A stretch of 64,000 nucleotides of DNA, taken from assembly GCA_008011715.2 (NCBI GenBank), contig CP136508.1, positions 310,001-374,000 of the forward strand, read 5' to 3'. This document shows, piece after piece, positions 1-8,637 of the stretch (positions within the stretch are counted from its first letter, which is position 1; the number at the start of each line of letters is the position of its first letter). The notes beneath the pieces were generated by a model. It saw only the letters and a program-made list of their open reading frames with translations, made no database searches and was not told the DNA's origin. The position numbers were made by a program, and so were the translations under genes. Origin of the DNA: [Empedobacter] haloabium (lineage in GTDB: Bacteria > Pseudomonadota > Gammaproteobacteria > Burkholderiales > Burkholderiaceae_D).

Positions 1-770
1 GCCTGGACGTGGACACCCTGATCCACGAGATCGGTGCCGGCCAGATGGAGATCAACTTCCTGCACGGCGAGCCGCTCGGGCTGGCGGACAAGGTGTTCTT
101 CTTCAAGCGCACCCTGCGCGAGGCCGCGCTGAAGCACGAGATGTACGCCACCTTCATGGCCAAGCCGATGGCGGGCGAGCCGGGTTCGGCGATGCACATC
201 CACCAGAGCGTGGTGGATGCCGAAACGGGCTGGAACATCTTCAGCAACCAGGACGGCTCGCCGTCGCCGCTGTTCAAGCAGTACATCGGCGGCCTGCAGC
301 GCTACATGCCGGCGGCGCTGGCGATCGTCGCGCCCTATGTGAATTCGTATCGTCGTCTGGTGCGCCACACAGCCGCGCCGATCAACATCCAGTGGGGCAT
401 GGACAACCGCACTGTCGGCTTCCGCGTGCCCGAATCGGGCGTGCAGGACCGCCGCGTGGAAAACCGCATCATCGGCTCGGACGCCAATCCCTACCTGGCG
501 CTGGCCGTCACGCTGGCCTGCGGCTACCTGGGCATGACGGAGCAGCTGGAACCGACCCCGATCACGACCGGCAGCGCCTACGAGATGGAGTACGAACTGC
601 CGCAAGGCCTGCCGGAGGCGCTGCAGCGCCTGCGCGCCGAGGACAAGCTGCGCGAAGTGCTGGGCGAGCGCTTCATCGACGTCTACGCGGCCATCAAGGA
701 CCTGGAACACCAGGAGTTCATGACCGTCATCAGCCCGTGGGAGCGCGAGCACCTGCTGCTGCACGTGTGA
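1..770 (+). CDS. Glutamine synthetase family protein, probable gamma-glutamylpolyamine synthetase (5' truncated)
   Basis: The reading frame is open from the window edge (first full codon at base 3) to TGA at 768-770, giving about 255 C-terminal residues. The catalytic-domain signatures of the glutamine synthetase fold are present: KPMAGEPGSAMHIHQS in the ATP-binding/active-site region, NSYRRLV, and the arginine-rich NRTVGFRVP...ENRI block. The family ligates glutamate to ammonia or to an amine. Because a SpuC-like putrescine aminotransferase follows after 94 bp and a PuuC-like dehydrogenase lies further on, gamma-glutamylation of putrescine or another polyamine is more likely than nitrogen assimilation; this is inferred from context. 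The N-terminal beta-grasp domain lies outside the window. Confidence 0.88.
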   Translation, partial: LDVDTLIHEIGAGQMEINFLHGEPLGLADKVFFFKRTLREAALKHEMYATFMAKPMAGEPGSAMHIHQSVVDAETGWNIFSNQDGSPSPLFKQYIGGLQRYMPAALAIVAPYVNSYRRLVRHTAAPINIQWGMDNRTVGFRVPESGVQDRRVENRIIGSDANPYLALAVTLACGYLGMTEQLEPTPITTGSAYEMEYELPQGLPEALQRLRAEDKLREVLGERFIDVYAAIKDLEHQEFMTVISPWEREHLLLHV

Positions 771-864
771 TGGATTGAAGAGCTTTCCCGGCCGGCATGC
801 TTGGGAGTACACTGGTGCCGTAAAGGCCGGCGATCCGCGCGCCGGCTCATAACTGGAGCGCATC

Positions 865-2274
865 ATGACAACGACTCCCATCGTGCCGGTGCTGCCGGAC
901 ACGCAGGCGCTGCAGCGCCTCGACGCCGCCCATTTCCTCCATCCGTTCACGGACCACAAGGCGCTGGCGGAAAAGGGCGTGCGCGTGATGGTGCGGGGCG
1001 ACGGCATCTATTTGTGGGATTCCGAAGGCCGGAAGGTGCTCGACGCGATGTCGGGCCTGTGGTGCGTCAACGTCGGCTACGGCCGCACCAGCATCACGCA
1101 GGCGGTGGCGCGCCAGATGGACACGCTGCCGTTCTATAACAGCTTCTTCAACACGACGACGATCCCCGCCGTGCAACTGGCCGCCAAGCTGGCGCGCATC
1201 GCGCCGGAAGGCTTCGGCCACGTGTTCTTCACCGGCTCCGGCTCGGAAGCGAACGACACCAACGTGCGCATGGTACGGCGCTACTGGGATTTGCAGGGGC
1301 AGCCGGAACGCACCGTCATCATCAGCCGCCACAACGCGTACCACGGCAGCACGATGGCCGGCGCCTCGCTGGGCGGCATGACCGGCATGCACGTGCAGGG
1401 CGGGCTGCCGATTCCGGGCATCGTCCACATCAACCAGCCCAGCTATGCCGACCATGGCATGGGCATGACGGCGGAGGAATTCGGCGTGCATGCCGCTTCC
1501 TGGCTGGAAGAGCGCATCAAGGAGCTGGGGCCGGACAAGGTCGCGGCGTTCATCGGCGAACCGATCCAGGGCGCCGGCGGCGTCATCATCCCGCCCGTCA
1601 CCTACTGGCCCGAGATCCGCCGCATCTGCGACAAGTACGACATCCTGCTGATCGCCGACGAAGTCATCACCGGCTTCGGCCGCCTGGGCAAATGGTTCGC
1701 CTCCGAGCAGTTCGGCATCGGACCCGACCTGATCACGTTCGCCAAGGGCGTCACGTCCGGCTACGTGCCCCTGGGCGGCGTGCTGGTCAGCGACAAGGTG
1801 GCGCAGGTGCTGGTCGCCGGCGGCGATTTCAATCACGGCTTCACGTATTCCGGCCACCCGGTGGCCTGCGCGGCCGCACTGGAGAACATCCGCATCATCG
1901 AGGAAGAAAAGCTGCTGGAACAGGTGGCGCACGACACGGCGCCCTACCTGAAGGCGCGCTTCGCCAGCCTGGCCGCGCACCCGCTGGTCGGCACGGCCGA
2001 GAGCTGCGGCTTCGTCGCCGGCCTGAACCTGGTGCGGCGCAAGGCCGGCAACGTGCACTACCAGGTGAAGTTCGATCCCAGCCTGGGCGTGGGCATGATC
2101 TGCCGCGGCCACATGTTCGACAACGGCGTGATCATGCGCGCCGTGGGCGACCGCATGATCATCGCGCCGCCGCTCGTGATGACGCGCGCGCAGGTCGACG
2201 AGATGATTGGCCTGATCCGCTTGTGCCTGGACCGCACGCTGGAAGACCTGGAGCGGCGCGGGTGGATGGGGTAG
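865..2274 (+). CDS. spuC: Class III PLP aminotransferase, putrescine/polyamine:pyruvate type (SpuC-like)
   Basis: This 469-residue class III (omega) aminotransferase closely resembles the Pseudomonas SpuC pattern, including LWCVNVGYGR, HVFFTGSGSEAND and GFTYSGHPVACAAALENIRI. The PLP-binding lysine is about K294 (TFAKGVTSGY) and the cofactor aspartate about D265 (LIADEVITGFGR). The enzyme should transfer an amino group from putrescine or a related diamine to pyruvate, giving an aminoaldehyde for an aldehyde dehydrogenase such as the product at 6979-8469. The ATG at 865 follows a GGAG sequence (854-857). It is cotranscribable with the glutamine-synthetase-like gene upstream. Beta-alanine or other omega-amino acids are alternative substrates. 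Confidence 0.88.
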   Translation: MTTTPIVPVLPDTQALQRLDAAHFLHPFTDHKALAEKGVRVMVRGDGIYLWDSEGRKVLDAMSGLWCVNVGYGRTSITQAVARQMDTLPFYNSFFNTTTIPAVQLAAKLARIAPEGFGHVFFTGSGSEANDTNVRMVRRYWDLQGQPERTVIISRHNAYHGSTMAGASLGGMTGMHVQGGLPIPGIVHINQPSYADHGMGMTAEEFGVHAASWLEERIKELGPDKVAAFIGEPIQGAGGVIIPPVTYWPEIRRICDKYDILLIADEVITGFGRLGKWFASEQFGIGPDLITFAKGVTSGYVPLGGVLVSDKVAQVLVAGGDFNHGFTYSGHPVACAAALENIRIIEEEKLLEQVAHDTAPYLKARFASLAAHPLVGTAESCGFVAGLNLVRRKAGNVHYQVKFDPSLGVGMICRGHMFDNGVIMRAVGDRMIIAPPLVMTRAQVDEMIGLIRLCLDRTLEDLERRGWMG

Positions 2275-2283
2275 TTACGGGAA

Positions 2284-2328
2284 GATGACCCATGGGGCAG
2301 GCACCGATGACCCATGGTGCCTGTCACC
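2284..2328. repeat. Intergenic repeat with tandem GATGACCCATGG units and GGTGCCTGTCACC arm
   Basis: GATGACCCATGG occurs at 2284-2295 and again at 2306-2317. The first copy is followed by GCAGGCACC and the second by TGCCTGTCACC, so the unit can also fold as an imperfect hairpin. It sits in the 60-bp gap between two convergent genes. The GGTGCCTGTCACC half is the same sequence as the arm of the perfect palindrome at 50799-50852, placing it in the dispersed repeat family of this window. Confidence 0.7.
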
Positions 2329-2334
2329 GGTGCT

Positions 2335-3795
2335 TCAAGCGTTGGCCTGCAGGTGCGCCGCCGCGTCATGCCGGTTTTTGAGCACCTGCGGCGCCAGCGA
2401 ACCGACGAACATGCCCGCAAACGCGGCCAGCAGGCCGGCCAGCTGGCCCGGGAAGTGCTCGCCCAGGCTGGAGATCTGCGGGAAGAACAGCACCCACACG
2501 ACGATGCCGGCGCCGATCGACAGGATCGCGCCCTGGGTGGTGGCGCGCTTCCAGTACAGGCCCATCACCAGCGGCACGAAGGCGCCGACGAGGGTCACCT
2601 GGTAGGCGCTCGACACCAATTCGTAGATCGACGTGCCTTGCATGGCGATCGCATAGCCCAGCACCAGCGCCGCGAAGACGACGATCGTGATGCGCATCGC
2701 CAGCAGCTGCTGGCGGTCGCTCATGCCGGGGCGCAGGTTCTTCAGGATGTTCTCGACGAAGCTCGTCGCCGGCGCCAGCAGGGTGGCCGACGACGTGCTC
2801 TTGATGGCCGACAGCAGCGCGCCGAAGAACAGGATCTGCATCACCAGCGGCATCTTCGTCATGACGAAGGTGGGCAGCAGGCGCTGGTAGTCGTTCTTGG
2901 CGATGTCCATGGCCTGGTCGCCCATGACGACCACGGCGGCCGCCACGATGAACATCGGCACGAAGCCGAACAGGATGTAGCTGGCGCCGCCGATCACGGC
3001 GCCGCTGCGGGCCGTGGGCGCATCCTTGGCCGACATCACGCGCTGGAACACGTCCTGCTGCGGGATACTGTCGAACATCATCGTGATCGCCGCGGCGAAG
3101 AAGAAGATGATGTCGGTAAAGGTGGGTTCGGGCAGCACGCGCCACAGGTCGGCCTGCTGCGCCATCGCCAGCACCTTGTCGGCGCCGCCGGCCAGGTCGG
3201 CCGCGAAGAAGGCGATGATCGTCATGCCGACCACCAGCACGATCATCTGGATGAAGTCCGTGATCGCGACGGCCAGGAAGCCGCCGACGACGACGTAGAT
3301 CAGCACCGCCAGCGTGCCGATGACCATGCCGGTGGCGGGCGCCATCGCGCCGCCGGTCAGCACGGAAAACACCAGGCCCAGCGCCGTGATCTGCGCCGCG
3401 ACCCAGCCCAGGTAGCTGAGGATGATCGTCACGGAGCAGAACACCTCGATGCCCTTGCCGTAGCGCTGGCGGTAATAGTCGCCGATCGTCAGCAGGTTGA
3501 GTTTATACAGTTTGGCGGCGAAGAACAGGCCGACCAGGATCAGGCAGGTTCCGGCGCCGAACGGGTCCTCGATGACGGCATTCAGGCCGCCCTGGACGAA
3601 CTTGGCCGGCACGCCCATCACGGTCTCGGCACCGAACCAGGTGGCAAACGTGGTCGTGATGACCATGATCAAAGGCAGGCTGCGCCCGGCGACGGCGAAG
3701 TCGGCGGTGTTCTTGATGCGGCGCCCCGCCCACATGCCAAGCGCCAGCGTGCCCAGCAGGTAGAGCACGACGAAAATAATCAGGGTGGTGTTCAT
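2335..3795 (-). CDS. Sodium:solute symporter (SSS/PutP family)
   Basis: A 486-residue, very hydrophobic protein with the multi-helix pattern of the SSS family. N-terminal TM1 is LIIFVVLYLLGTLALGMWAG, followed by FAVAGRSLPL and the WFGAETVMGVPA segment characteristic of SSS carriers. It should sit in the inner membrane and import an organic solute with Na+. The substrate cannot be read from sequence; proximity to polyamine genes is suggestive, but the gene is transcribed convergently to spuC, so a shared role is only a guess. The ATG at 3795 has no strong ribosome binding site. Confidence 0.85.
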   Translation of the reverse strand: MNTTLIIFVVLYLLGTLALGMWAGRRIKNTADFAVAGRSLPLIMVITTTFATWFGAETVMGVPAKFVQGGLNAVIEDPFGAGTCLILVGLFFAAKLYKLNLLTIGDYYRQRYGKGIEVFCSVTIILSYLGWVAAQITALGLVFSVLTGGAMAPATGMVIGTLAVLIYVVVGGFLAVAITDFIQMIVLVVGMTIIAFFAADLAGGADKVLAMAQQADLWRVLPEPTFTDIIFFFAAAITMMFDSIPQQDVFQRVMSAKDAPTARSGAVIGGASYILFGFVPMFIVAAAVVVMGDQAMDIAKNDYQRLLPTFVMTKMPLVMQILFFGALLSAIKSTSSATLLAPATSFVENILKNLRPGMSDRQQLLAMRITIVVFAALVLGYAIAMQGTSIYELVSSAYQVTLVGAFVPLVMGLYWKRATTQGAILSIGAGIVVWVLFFPQISSLGEHFPGQLAGLLAAFAGMFVGSLAPQVLKNRHDAAAHLQANA

Positions 3796-3929
3796 GCAGG
3801 TGTGGGCTTAAGAGTGGTGGAAAAAGCGGCCGGAAAATCCGCGATTATAAAGGCAGAAGCTGGTGGTTACATCAACTTTGCTAGTGTCCACCATCGAGTG
3901 TTGTAAGGATGAATGCGCGGCGCCGGGCC

Positions 3930-5036
3930 TCAGGCGCGCAGCGCAAGGCGCCGGCCCTCGCGCGCCGACTGGTAGATCGCCTCGATGATGCGCAGGTCGC
4001 GCAGACCTTCCTCGCCGGGAACGATGGGCGCGCGGTTGGTGAGCACGCACTGCGCCAGATGGTCCAGCTGGCCGGCCCATTGTGTCGCCGCCGGTCCCGG
4101 TGCCGGCGCAATCTCGCGCTCGCGTCCCGCGCCCACCCACAGGTGGTTGCCGGCATAAGCGGTGCCGGGTTCCAGCTCGATACGACCCTTGTCGCCCATC
4201 AGCAGGATGTGGTTCTGGTTGGCGCTGTACATCGACATGCAGGAGGCCAGCACGCCGGACGGGAATTCCAGGTCGAAGGCGATCATGTCCTCCACCTCGC
4301 GAAAGCGCGGGTCGTTGCGGTCGGTGCGCTCGGTGGCGTGGACGGCGATGGGTTCCTCGCCCGTCATGTAACGTGCCGCCTGCAGCGCGTAGATGCCCAT
4401 GTCCATCAGCGAGCCGCCGCCGGACATCGCTTTTTTCAAGCGCCAGCCATTCGTGTCGCGCTGCACGAAGCCGTGCTCGGAGCGGAAATAGCGCAGCTTG
4501 CCGATCTCGCCGGCGCGGGCGCGCCGGATCGCTTCCAGGTTGGTGGGTTCGAAGTGGCAGCGGTAGCCGATCATCAGCTTGCGGCCGGCCTGCGCGCAGG
4601 CGGCGATCATCGCCTCGCACTCGGCCGACGACAGCGCCATCGGCTTTTCGCACAGCACGTGCTTGCCGGCCTGGGCGGCGCGGATCGTGTATTCGGCGTG
4701 CATCGAGACGGGCAGGCAGACGTAGACGATGTCGATGTCCGGGTTGTCGCGGATGCTGTCGTAGTTCTGGTAGTTGTACAGGTTGCGCTCGGGGACGCCG
4801 TACTCGGCCGCCACCCGGCGTGCCTTGGCCGCGTCGCCGCTGACGAGCGCGACGAGCCGGCTGTCGCGGCAATGCTTAAATTGGGGAATGATGACGCCCA
4901 GGCCGTAGGCGCCGAGTCCCACGATGGCATAGCCGAGCTTGCGTTGCGGCGCCGCCCAAGCGGCGGGCCCGAGGGTAGCGGCGGCCAGAACGCCGCCGCC
5001 GGCCAGAATCACACCACGTCGATCGAGGTCGATCAT
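3930..5036 (-). CDS. Gfo/Idh/MocA family NAD(P)-dependent oxidoreductase with Tat-like leader
   Basis: An N-terminal Rossmann motif (YAIVGLGAYGLGVIIPQF), a Gfo/Idh/MocA EKP signature (HVLCEKPMALS) and the C-terminal alpha/beta domain identify the family, whose members oxidise or reduce sugars and cyclitols. I place the start at the ATG at 5036, which has AGGAG five bases upstream; longer in-frame starts at 5051 and 5111 lack this. The product is then 368 residues. Residues 1-30 read MIDLDRRGVILAGGG then a hydrophobic run ending in AAWA, an RR-containing Tat-type leader seen in periplasmic members such as glucose-fructose oxidoreductase. Export is therefore likely but not proven; substrate unknown. 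Confidence 0.8.
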   Translation of the reverse strand: MIDLDRRGVILAGGGVLAAATLGPAAWAAPQRKLGYAIVGLGAYGLGVIIPQFKHCRDSRLVALVSGDAAKARRVAAEYGVPERNLYNYQNYDSIRDNPDIDIVYVCLPVSMHAEYTIRAAQAGKHVLCEKPMALSSAECEAMIAACAQAGRKLMIGYRCHFEPTNLEAIRRARAGEIGKLRYFRSEHGFVQRDTNGWRLKKAMSGGGSLMDMGIYALQAARYMTGEEPIAVHATERTDRNDPRFREVEDMIAFDLEFPSGVLASCMSMYSANQNHILLMGDKGRIELEPGTAYAGNHLWVGAGREREIAPAPGPAATQWAGQLDHLAQCVLTNRAPIVPGEEGLRDLRIIEAIYQSAREGRRLALRA

Positions 5037-5124
5037 CCCAGCTCCTGACATCCGAAGGTTGTCGTACGAGTGGGGGATTTTAGTATAAATACAAGCCGCG
5101 CAGTGCGGCAAAGAGGCGAAGACG

Positions 5125-5240
5125 GCCGAGCTCGTGTCTCAGTTCGGGGTCAGGCACCGCGATGGGACACGAGCTCGGCATTACGTCGGCCGAGCCCGTG
5201 TCTCGTTTTGGGGTCAGGCACCACAGTGGGACTCGGACTC
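5125..5240. repeat. Tandem intergenic hairpins built on GGGGTCAGGCACC
   Basis: Arms 5125-5138 and 5166-5179 are a perfect 14-bp inverted repeat (GCCGAGCTCGTGTC) around a 27-nt loop containing GGGGTCAGGCACC. A second, diverged copy begins at about 5189 (GGCCGAGCCCGTGTCTC) and again carries GGGGTCAGGCACC. The pair lies just beyond the 3' end of the catalase gene and upstream of the oxidoreductase, both on the minus strand, so it may stop or stabilise the catalase transcript. No U-tract is present. Confidence 0.7.
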
Positions 5241-5263
5241 GGCCTTGGCCTCGGCGCTGGGGC

Positions 5264-6814
5264 TTACTCCTTCAGCCCGGCGGCCAAGGTCGCCACCTTG
5301 CCGGCGTCGGCGCCGACTGCCTTGACCAGGCGCTTGCCATAGTCGGCGTCCGCTTTCCAGAAGTAGGACAGCATCGTGTACAGGCTGTCCTGGTTCTTCA
5401 CGCGCTTCAGGTCGCCCGACAGGTTGACGATCAGGTCGTCACGCTCCTGCGCCGGCAGGGAGCGGTAGAACTCGCCCGCCTGCTGGAAGTTGAGCGTCTT
5501 GGCGATGCGCTGCTGCTGCGTGGTGCCGGCCAGCGGCAGGTTGCTGGCGCGCGCGGCCGGGTCTTCCTTGACTTGCGCCAGGCGGCTGGGCTCGTAGTTG
5601 ACGCTGCCCTTGCGGCCGGAGATGTTGGCGGCGCCGTCGATGTGGTTGTTGACGACGGGGACCAGCGGCCGGTTGATCGGCAGCGACTGGAAGTTCGCGC
5701 CCAGGCGATGGTGCTGCGTGTCGATATACGAGAACAGGCGGCCCTGCAGCATGCGGTCTTCCGATGCCTCGATTCCCGGCACCAGGTTACCCGGTGCCAT
5801 CGCCACCTGTTCGGTCGATTCGAAGAAGTTGTCCGGCACCTTGTTCAGCACCAGCGTGCCGACCTTGCGCTCGGGGACGCCGGTCCAGACCTTGGTCGCG
5901 TCCAGCGGGTCGAAGGCGAACTTGTCCAGGTCCTGCGGCCGGATGATCTGCACCGTCAGGTCCCAGACCGGGAACTTGCCGGCCTTGATCGCGTCATACA
6001 GGTCGACAGTGGCGTGGCTGGTGCTCTTGCCCTGCACGACGGGGATGTCCTGCGGGCGCAGGTTGCGCTCGCCCTGGCGCGACTTCCACGTGAACTTGCC
6101 GTACACGTATTCGCCCTTGGCGTTGACCAGTTTCAGCGCGTGCACGCTGCTGCCGTTCATCTCACGGTAGCTGGCCGGCGTGCCCAGGTTCGAGTAGACG
6201 CGCGTCAGCATGTGCGTCGCCTCCGGGATATGCGAGAAGAAGTCGAACACCCGTTCCGGCTCCTGCACGTTGGTGACGGGATCGGGTTTGAGCGCGTGGA
6301 TCATGTCCGGGAATTTCATCGCATCGCGGATGAAGAAGATCGGCAGGTTGTTGCCGACCATGTCGAAATTGCCCTCCTGCGTATAGAACTTGACGGCGAA
6401 GCCGCGTGGATCGCGCGTCGTCTCGGCCCCGGAGCGGCCCGGGATGACGGTCGAGAAGCGCACGAACACGGGCGTGACGGTGTCACGGGCAAAGAGCTTG
6501 GCCTTGCTCAGGTCGGACAGGTCGTCCGTTGCCGTGAACGTGCCATGGGCGCCGGTGCCGGTCGCGTGCACGACGCGCTCGGGAATGCGCTCGCGGTCGA
6601 AGCGCTGCAGCTTCTGCACCAGGTGCACGTCCTGCAGCAGGGTAGGGCCGTTCGGGCCCGCGGTCTGGCTGTTCTGGTTGTCGCCGACGGGCGCGCCGTT
6701 GTCCTTCGTCAGCGTCTGCGCATGGGCGCCGGTGGCGAATGCCGCGAGACCCGACAGTACGACCAGGCTGCACAGTACGGCACGGCCTGGACGGGAAGCA
6801 AGAAGGTTGCTCAT
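5264..6814 (-). CDS. Secreted monofunctional heme catalase
   Basis: About 516 residues with the catalase core: catalytic histidine in RVVHATGTGAHGTF (about H83), the distal asparagine region DMVGNNLPIFFIRDAMKFPD, and the proximal heme tyrosine segment RLFSYIDTQHHRLG. The length fits small-subunit catalases. An N-terminal signal peptide (hydrophobic core LCSLVVLSGLAAFATGAHAQ, cleavage after AHA) points to the periplasm, where it would dismutate H2O2. I prefer the ATG at 6814, because AGGT lies 7 bases upstream; an ATG at 6820 is too close to that site. An OxyR-like site upstream suggests peroxide induction. Polyamine catabolic genes flank it. Confidence 0.93.
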   Translation of the reverse strand: MSNLLASRPGRAVLCSLVVLSGLAAFATGAHAQTLTKDNGAPVGDNQNSQTAGPNGPTLLQDVHLVQKLQRFDRERIPERVVHATGTGAHGTFTATDDLSDLSKAKLFARDTVTPVFVRFSTVIPGRSGAETTRDPRGFAVKFYTQEGNFDMVGNNLPIFFIRDAMKFPDMIHALKPDPVTNVQEPERVFDFFSHIPEATHMLTRVYSNLGTPASYREMNGSSVHALKLVNAKGEYVYGKFTWKSRQGERNLRPQDIPVVQGKSTSHATVDLYDAIKAGKFPVWDLTVQIIRPQDLDKFAFDPLDATKVWTGVPERKVGTLVLNKVPDNFFESTEQVAMAPGNLVPGIEASEDRMLQGRLFSYIDTQHHRLGANFQSLPINRPLVPVVNNHIDGAANISGRKGSVNYEPSRLAQVKEDPAARASNLPLAGTTQQQRIAKTLNFQQAGEFYRSLPAQERDDLIVNLSGDLKRVKNQDSLYTMLSYFWKADADYGKRLVKAVGADAGKVATLAAGLKE

Positions 6815-6881
6815 ATACATTACCTATCGATTTCAATGTTTAGGAAATGCTTATGCTATCGATGCCGCTGTCATTATAGAA

Positions 6882-6918
6882 ATTTATTGTAACTATCGTA
6901 TTCATAGAAATTGCCTAA
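6882..6918. promoter_or_regulatory. OxyR-like operator between catalase and puuC-like gene
   Basis: The consensus OxyR site is four ATAG/CTAT tetrads spaced by 7 nt. Here the order is ATTT (6882-6885), N7, CTAT (6893-6896), N7, ATAG (6904-6907), N7, CTAA (6915-6918). Thirteen of 16 tetrad bases match, and the central CTAT-N7-ATAG is perfect. The site is about 65 bp upstream of the catalase start codon, in the divergent promoter region. Assignment is by motif and context only. Confidence 0.6.
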
Positions 6919-6978
6919 ACGGCAGCCGCGGCGGCCGGGCAGTAGAATCATTGAAAACCACTGCAAAGGAGACAACGG

Positions 6979-8469
6979 ATGACCACCCCCACCTGGCACG
7001 AGCGCGCCCGCGACCTGCAGATCGACGGCCGTGCCTTCATCGACGGCGAACGCACCTGGGCCCGCGGCGAGCGGCAATTCGACAACCATTCCCCGATCGA
7101 CGGCCGCCTGCTGGGCGCGGTTGCGCGCTGCGATGCCGCCGACGTGGACGTGGCCGTGGCGGCGGCCCGCGCCGGATTCGATGACGGCCGCTGGGCCAAT
7201 TTCGCGCCCGCCAAACGCAAGCGCATCCTGCTCAAGTTCGCCGATCTGATGCAGCAGCATGCGGCCGAGCTGGCGCTGCTGGAAACCCTGGACATGGGCA
7301 AGCCGATCAAGTACAGCCAGGTCGTCGACGTGGCCGGCGCCGCCAACTGCATCCGCTGGTATGGCGAGGCGATCGACAAGGTGTATGGCGAGATCGCACC
7401 CGCGCCGGCGAACAGCCTGGCCCTGATCACACGCGAGCCGGTCGGCGTCGTGGGCGCTATCGTGCCGTGGAATTACCCGATGCTGATGGCTTCGTGGAAG
7501 ATCGCGCCCGCGCTAGCGGCCGGCAACAGCGTCGTGCTGAAGCCTTCGGAAAAATCACCGCTGACGGCGCTGCGCCTGGCCGACCTCGCGCTGCAGGCCG
7601 GCATTCCGGCCGGCGTCTTCAACGTGCTGCCGGGCTACGGCAACGAGGCCGGCAGCACGCTGGCGCTGCACATGGATGTCGACTGCATCGCCTTCACGGG
7701 CTCGACCCGCGTCGGCAAGCAGATCATGCAGATGGCGGGGCAGTCCAACCTGAAGCGCGCGTGGACGGAGCTGGGCGGCAAGTCGGCCAACATCGTTTGC
7801 GCCGACTGCCCGGACCTGGACGCGGCGGTGGCCGCCTCGGTCGGTTCGATCTTCTTCAACCAGGGCGAAAGCTGCAACGCGCCATCGCGCCTGTTCGTCG
7901 AGGAGTCGATCCGGGAAAAGTTCATCGAGAAGGCACTGGCGCTGGTGCCGGGCTTCGCGCCAGGCGACCCGCTCGACGAGCGCACGGTGATGGGCGCCAT
8001 CGTCGACGACATCCAGCTGAACACCGTGATGGGCTATATCGAACAGGGCAAGGCGGCGGGCGCGAAACTGGTCGCCGGCGGCGAGCGCGTGCGGCTCGAC
8101 ACAGGCGGCTATTACGTGGCGCCGACAATCTTCGACCAGGTCAGCCCGGACATGACGATCGCCCGCGAGGAGATCTTCGGCCCCGTGCTGTCGGTACTGG
8201 GCTTCACGGACGTGCGCGACGCCGTGCGCCAGGCCAACGCGTCGCCCTACGGGCTGCACGCGGCCGTGTGGACCTCCGACCTGTCGAAGGCGATCCAGAC
8301 CTCGCGCGCGCTGCGGGCCGGTACCGTGCACGTCAACCAGTACGACAACGACGACATCACGGTGCCATTCGGCGGCTATAAACAATCCGGCAATGGCCGC
8401 GACAAATCGCTGCACGCCTTCGATAAATATACGGAACTCAAAACCACCTGGATCCAGGTCGGCAATTGA
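6979..8469 (+). CDS. puuC: Aldehyde dehydrogenase, PuuC-like (gamma-glutamyl-gamma-aminobutyraldehyde dehydrogenase)
   Basis: This 496-residue NAD(P)-dependent aldehyde dehydrogenase tracks E. coli PuuC across its length, including REPVGVVGAIVPWNYP, the FTGSTRVGKQ cofactor loop, and the C-terminal PFGGYKQSGNGRDKSLHAF. The catalytic cysteine is about C299 (NQGESCNAPSR) and the general base about E264 (ELGGKSAN). It should oxidise the aminoaldehyde produced by the SpuC-like or gamma-glutamyl route to a GABA-type acid. The ATG follows AAAGGAG at 6964-6970. It diverges from the catalase gene, and a strong intrinsic terminator follows it. Broad substrate aldehyde dehydrogenases such as KauB are the main alternative. 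Confidence 0.88.
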   Translation: MTTPTWHERARDLQIDGRAFIDGERTWARGERQFDNHSPIDGRLLGAVARCDAADVDVAVAAARAGFDDGRWANFAPAKRKRILLKFADLMQQHAAELALLETLDMGKPIKYSQVVDVAGAANCIRWYGEAIDKVYGEIAPAPANSLALITREPVGVVGAIVPWNYPMLMASWKIAPALAAGNSVVLKPSEKSPLTALRLADLALQAGIPAGVFNVLPGYGNEAGSTLALHMDVDCIAFTGSTRVGKQIMQMAGQSNLKRAWTELGGKSANIVCADCPDLDAAVAASVGSIFFNQGESCNAPSRLFVEESIREKFIEKALALVPGFAPGDPLDERTVMGAIVDDIQLNTVMGYIEQGKAAGAKLVAGGERVRLDTGGYYVAPTIFDQVSPDMTIAREEIFGPVLSVLGFTDVRDAVRQANASPYGLHAAVWTSDLSKAIQTSRALRAGTVHVNQYDNDDITVPFGGYKQSGNGRDKSLHAFDKYTELKTTWIQVGN

Positions 8470-8474
8470 CCCCC

Positions 8475-8503
8475 GGCGGCGCGACAGTGCCGCCTTTTTT
8501 TTC
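8475..8503 (+). terminator. Rho-independent terminator after puuC-like gene
   Basis: Stem 8475-8482 (GGCGGCGC) pairs with 8487-8494 (GTGCCGCC, one G-T pair) around a GACA loop and is followed by eight T residues. It isolates the dehydrogenase transcript from the following two-gene unit. Confidence 0.88.
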
Positions 8504-8637
8504 TTGACAATAAAATAATTGTGGGCGACGCTGTCGGGCTGGCGTAATCGGCACGTGTCAACATGCGCCTATAGATTACCGGAATAAACAAATAGAGCTG
8601 TCAGTCAATTCGCGCATTATTTTTGGCAGGAGAACAA

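Noticed and set aside
8504..8532. Sigma-70 promoter with TTGACA at 8504 for the 8638 gene
   Set aside because: No acceptable -10 element 16-18 bp downstream; the TTGACA directly abuts the terminator T-tract.
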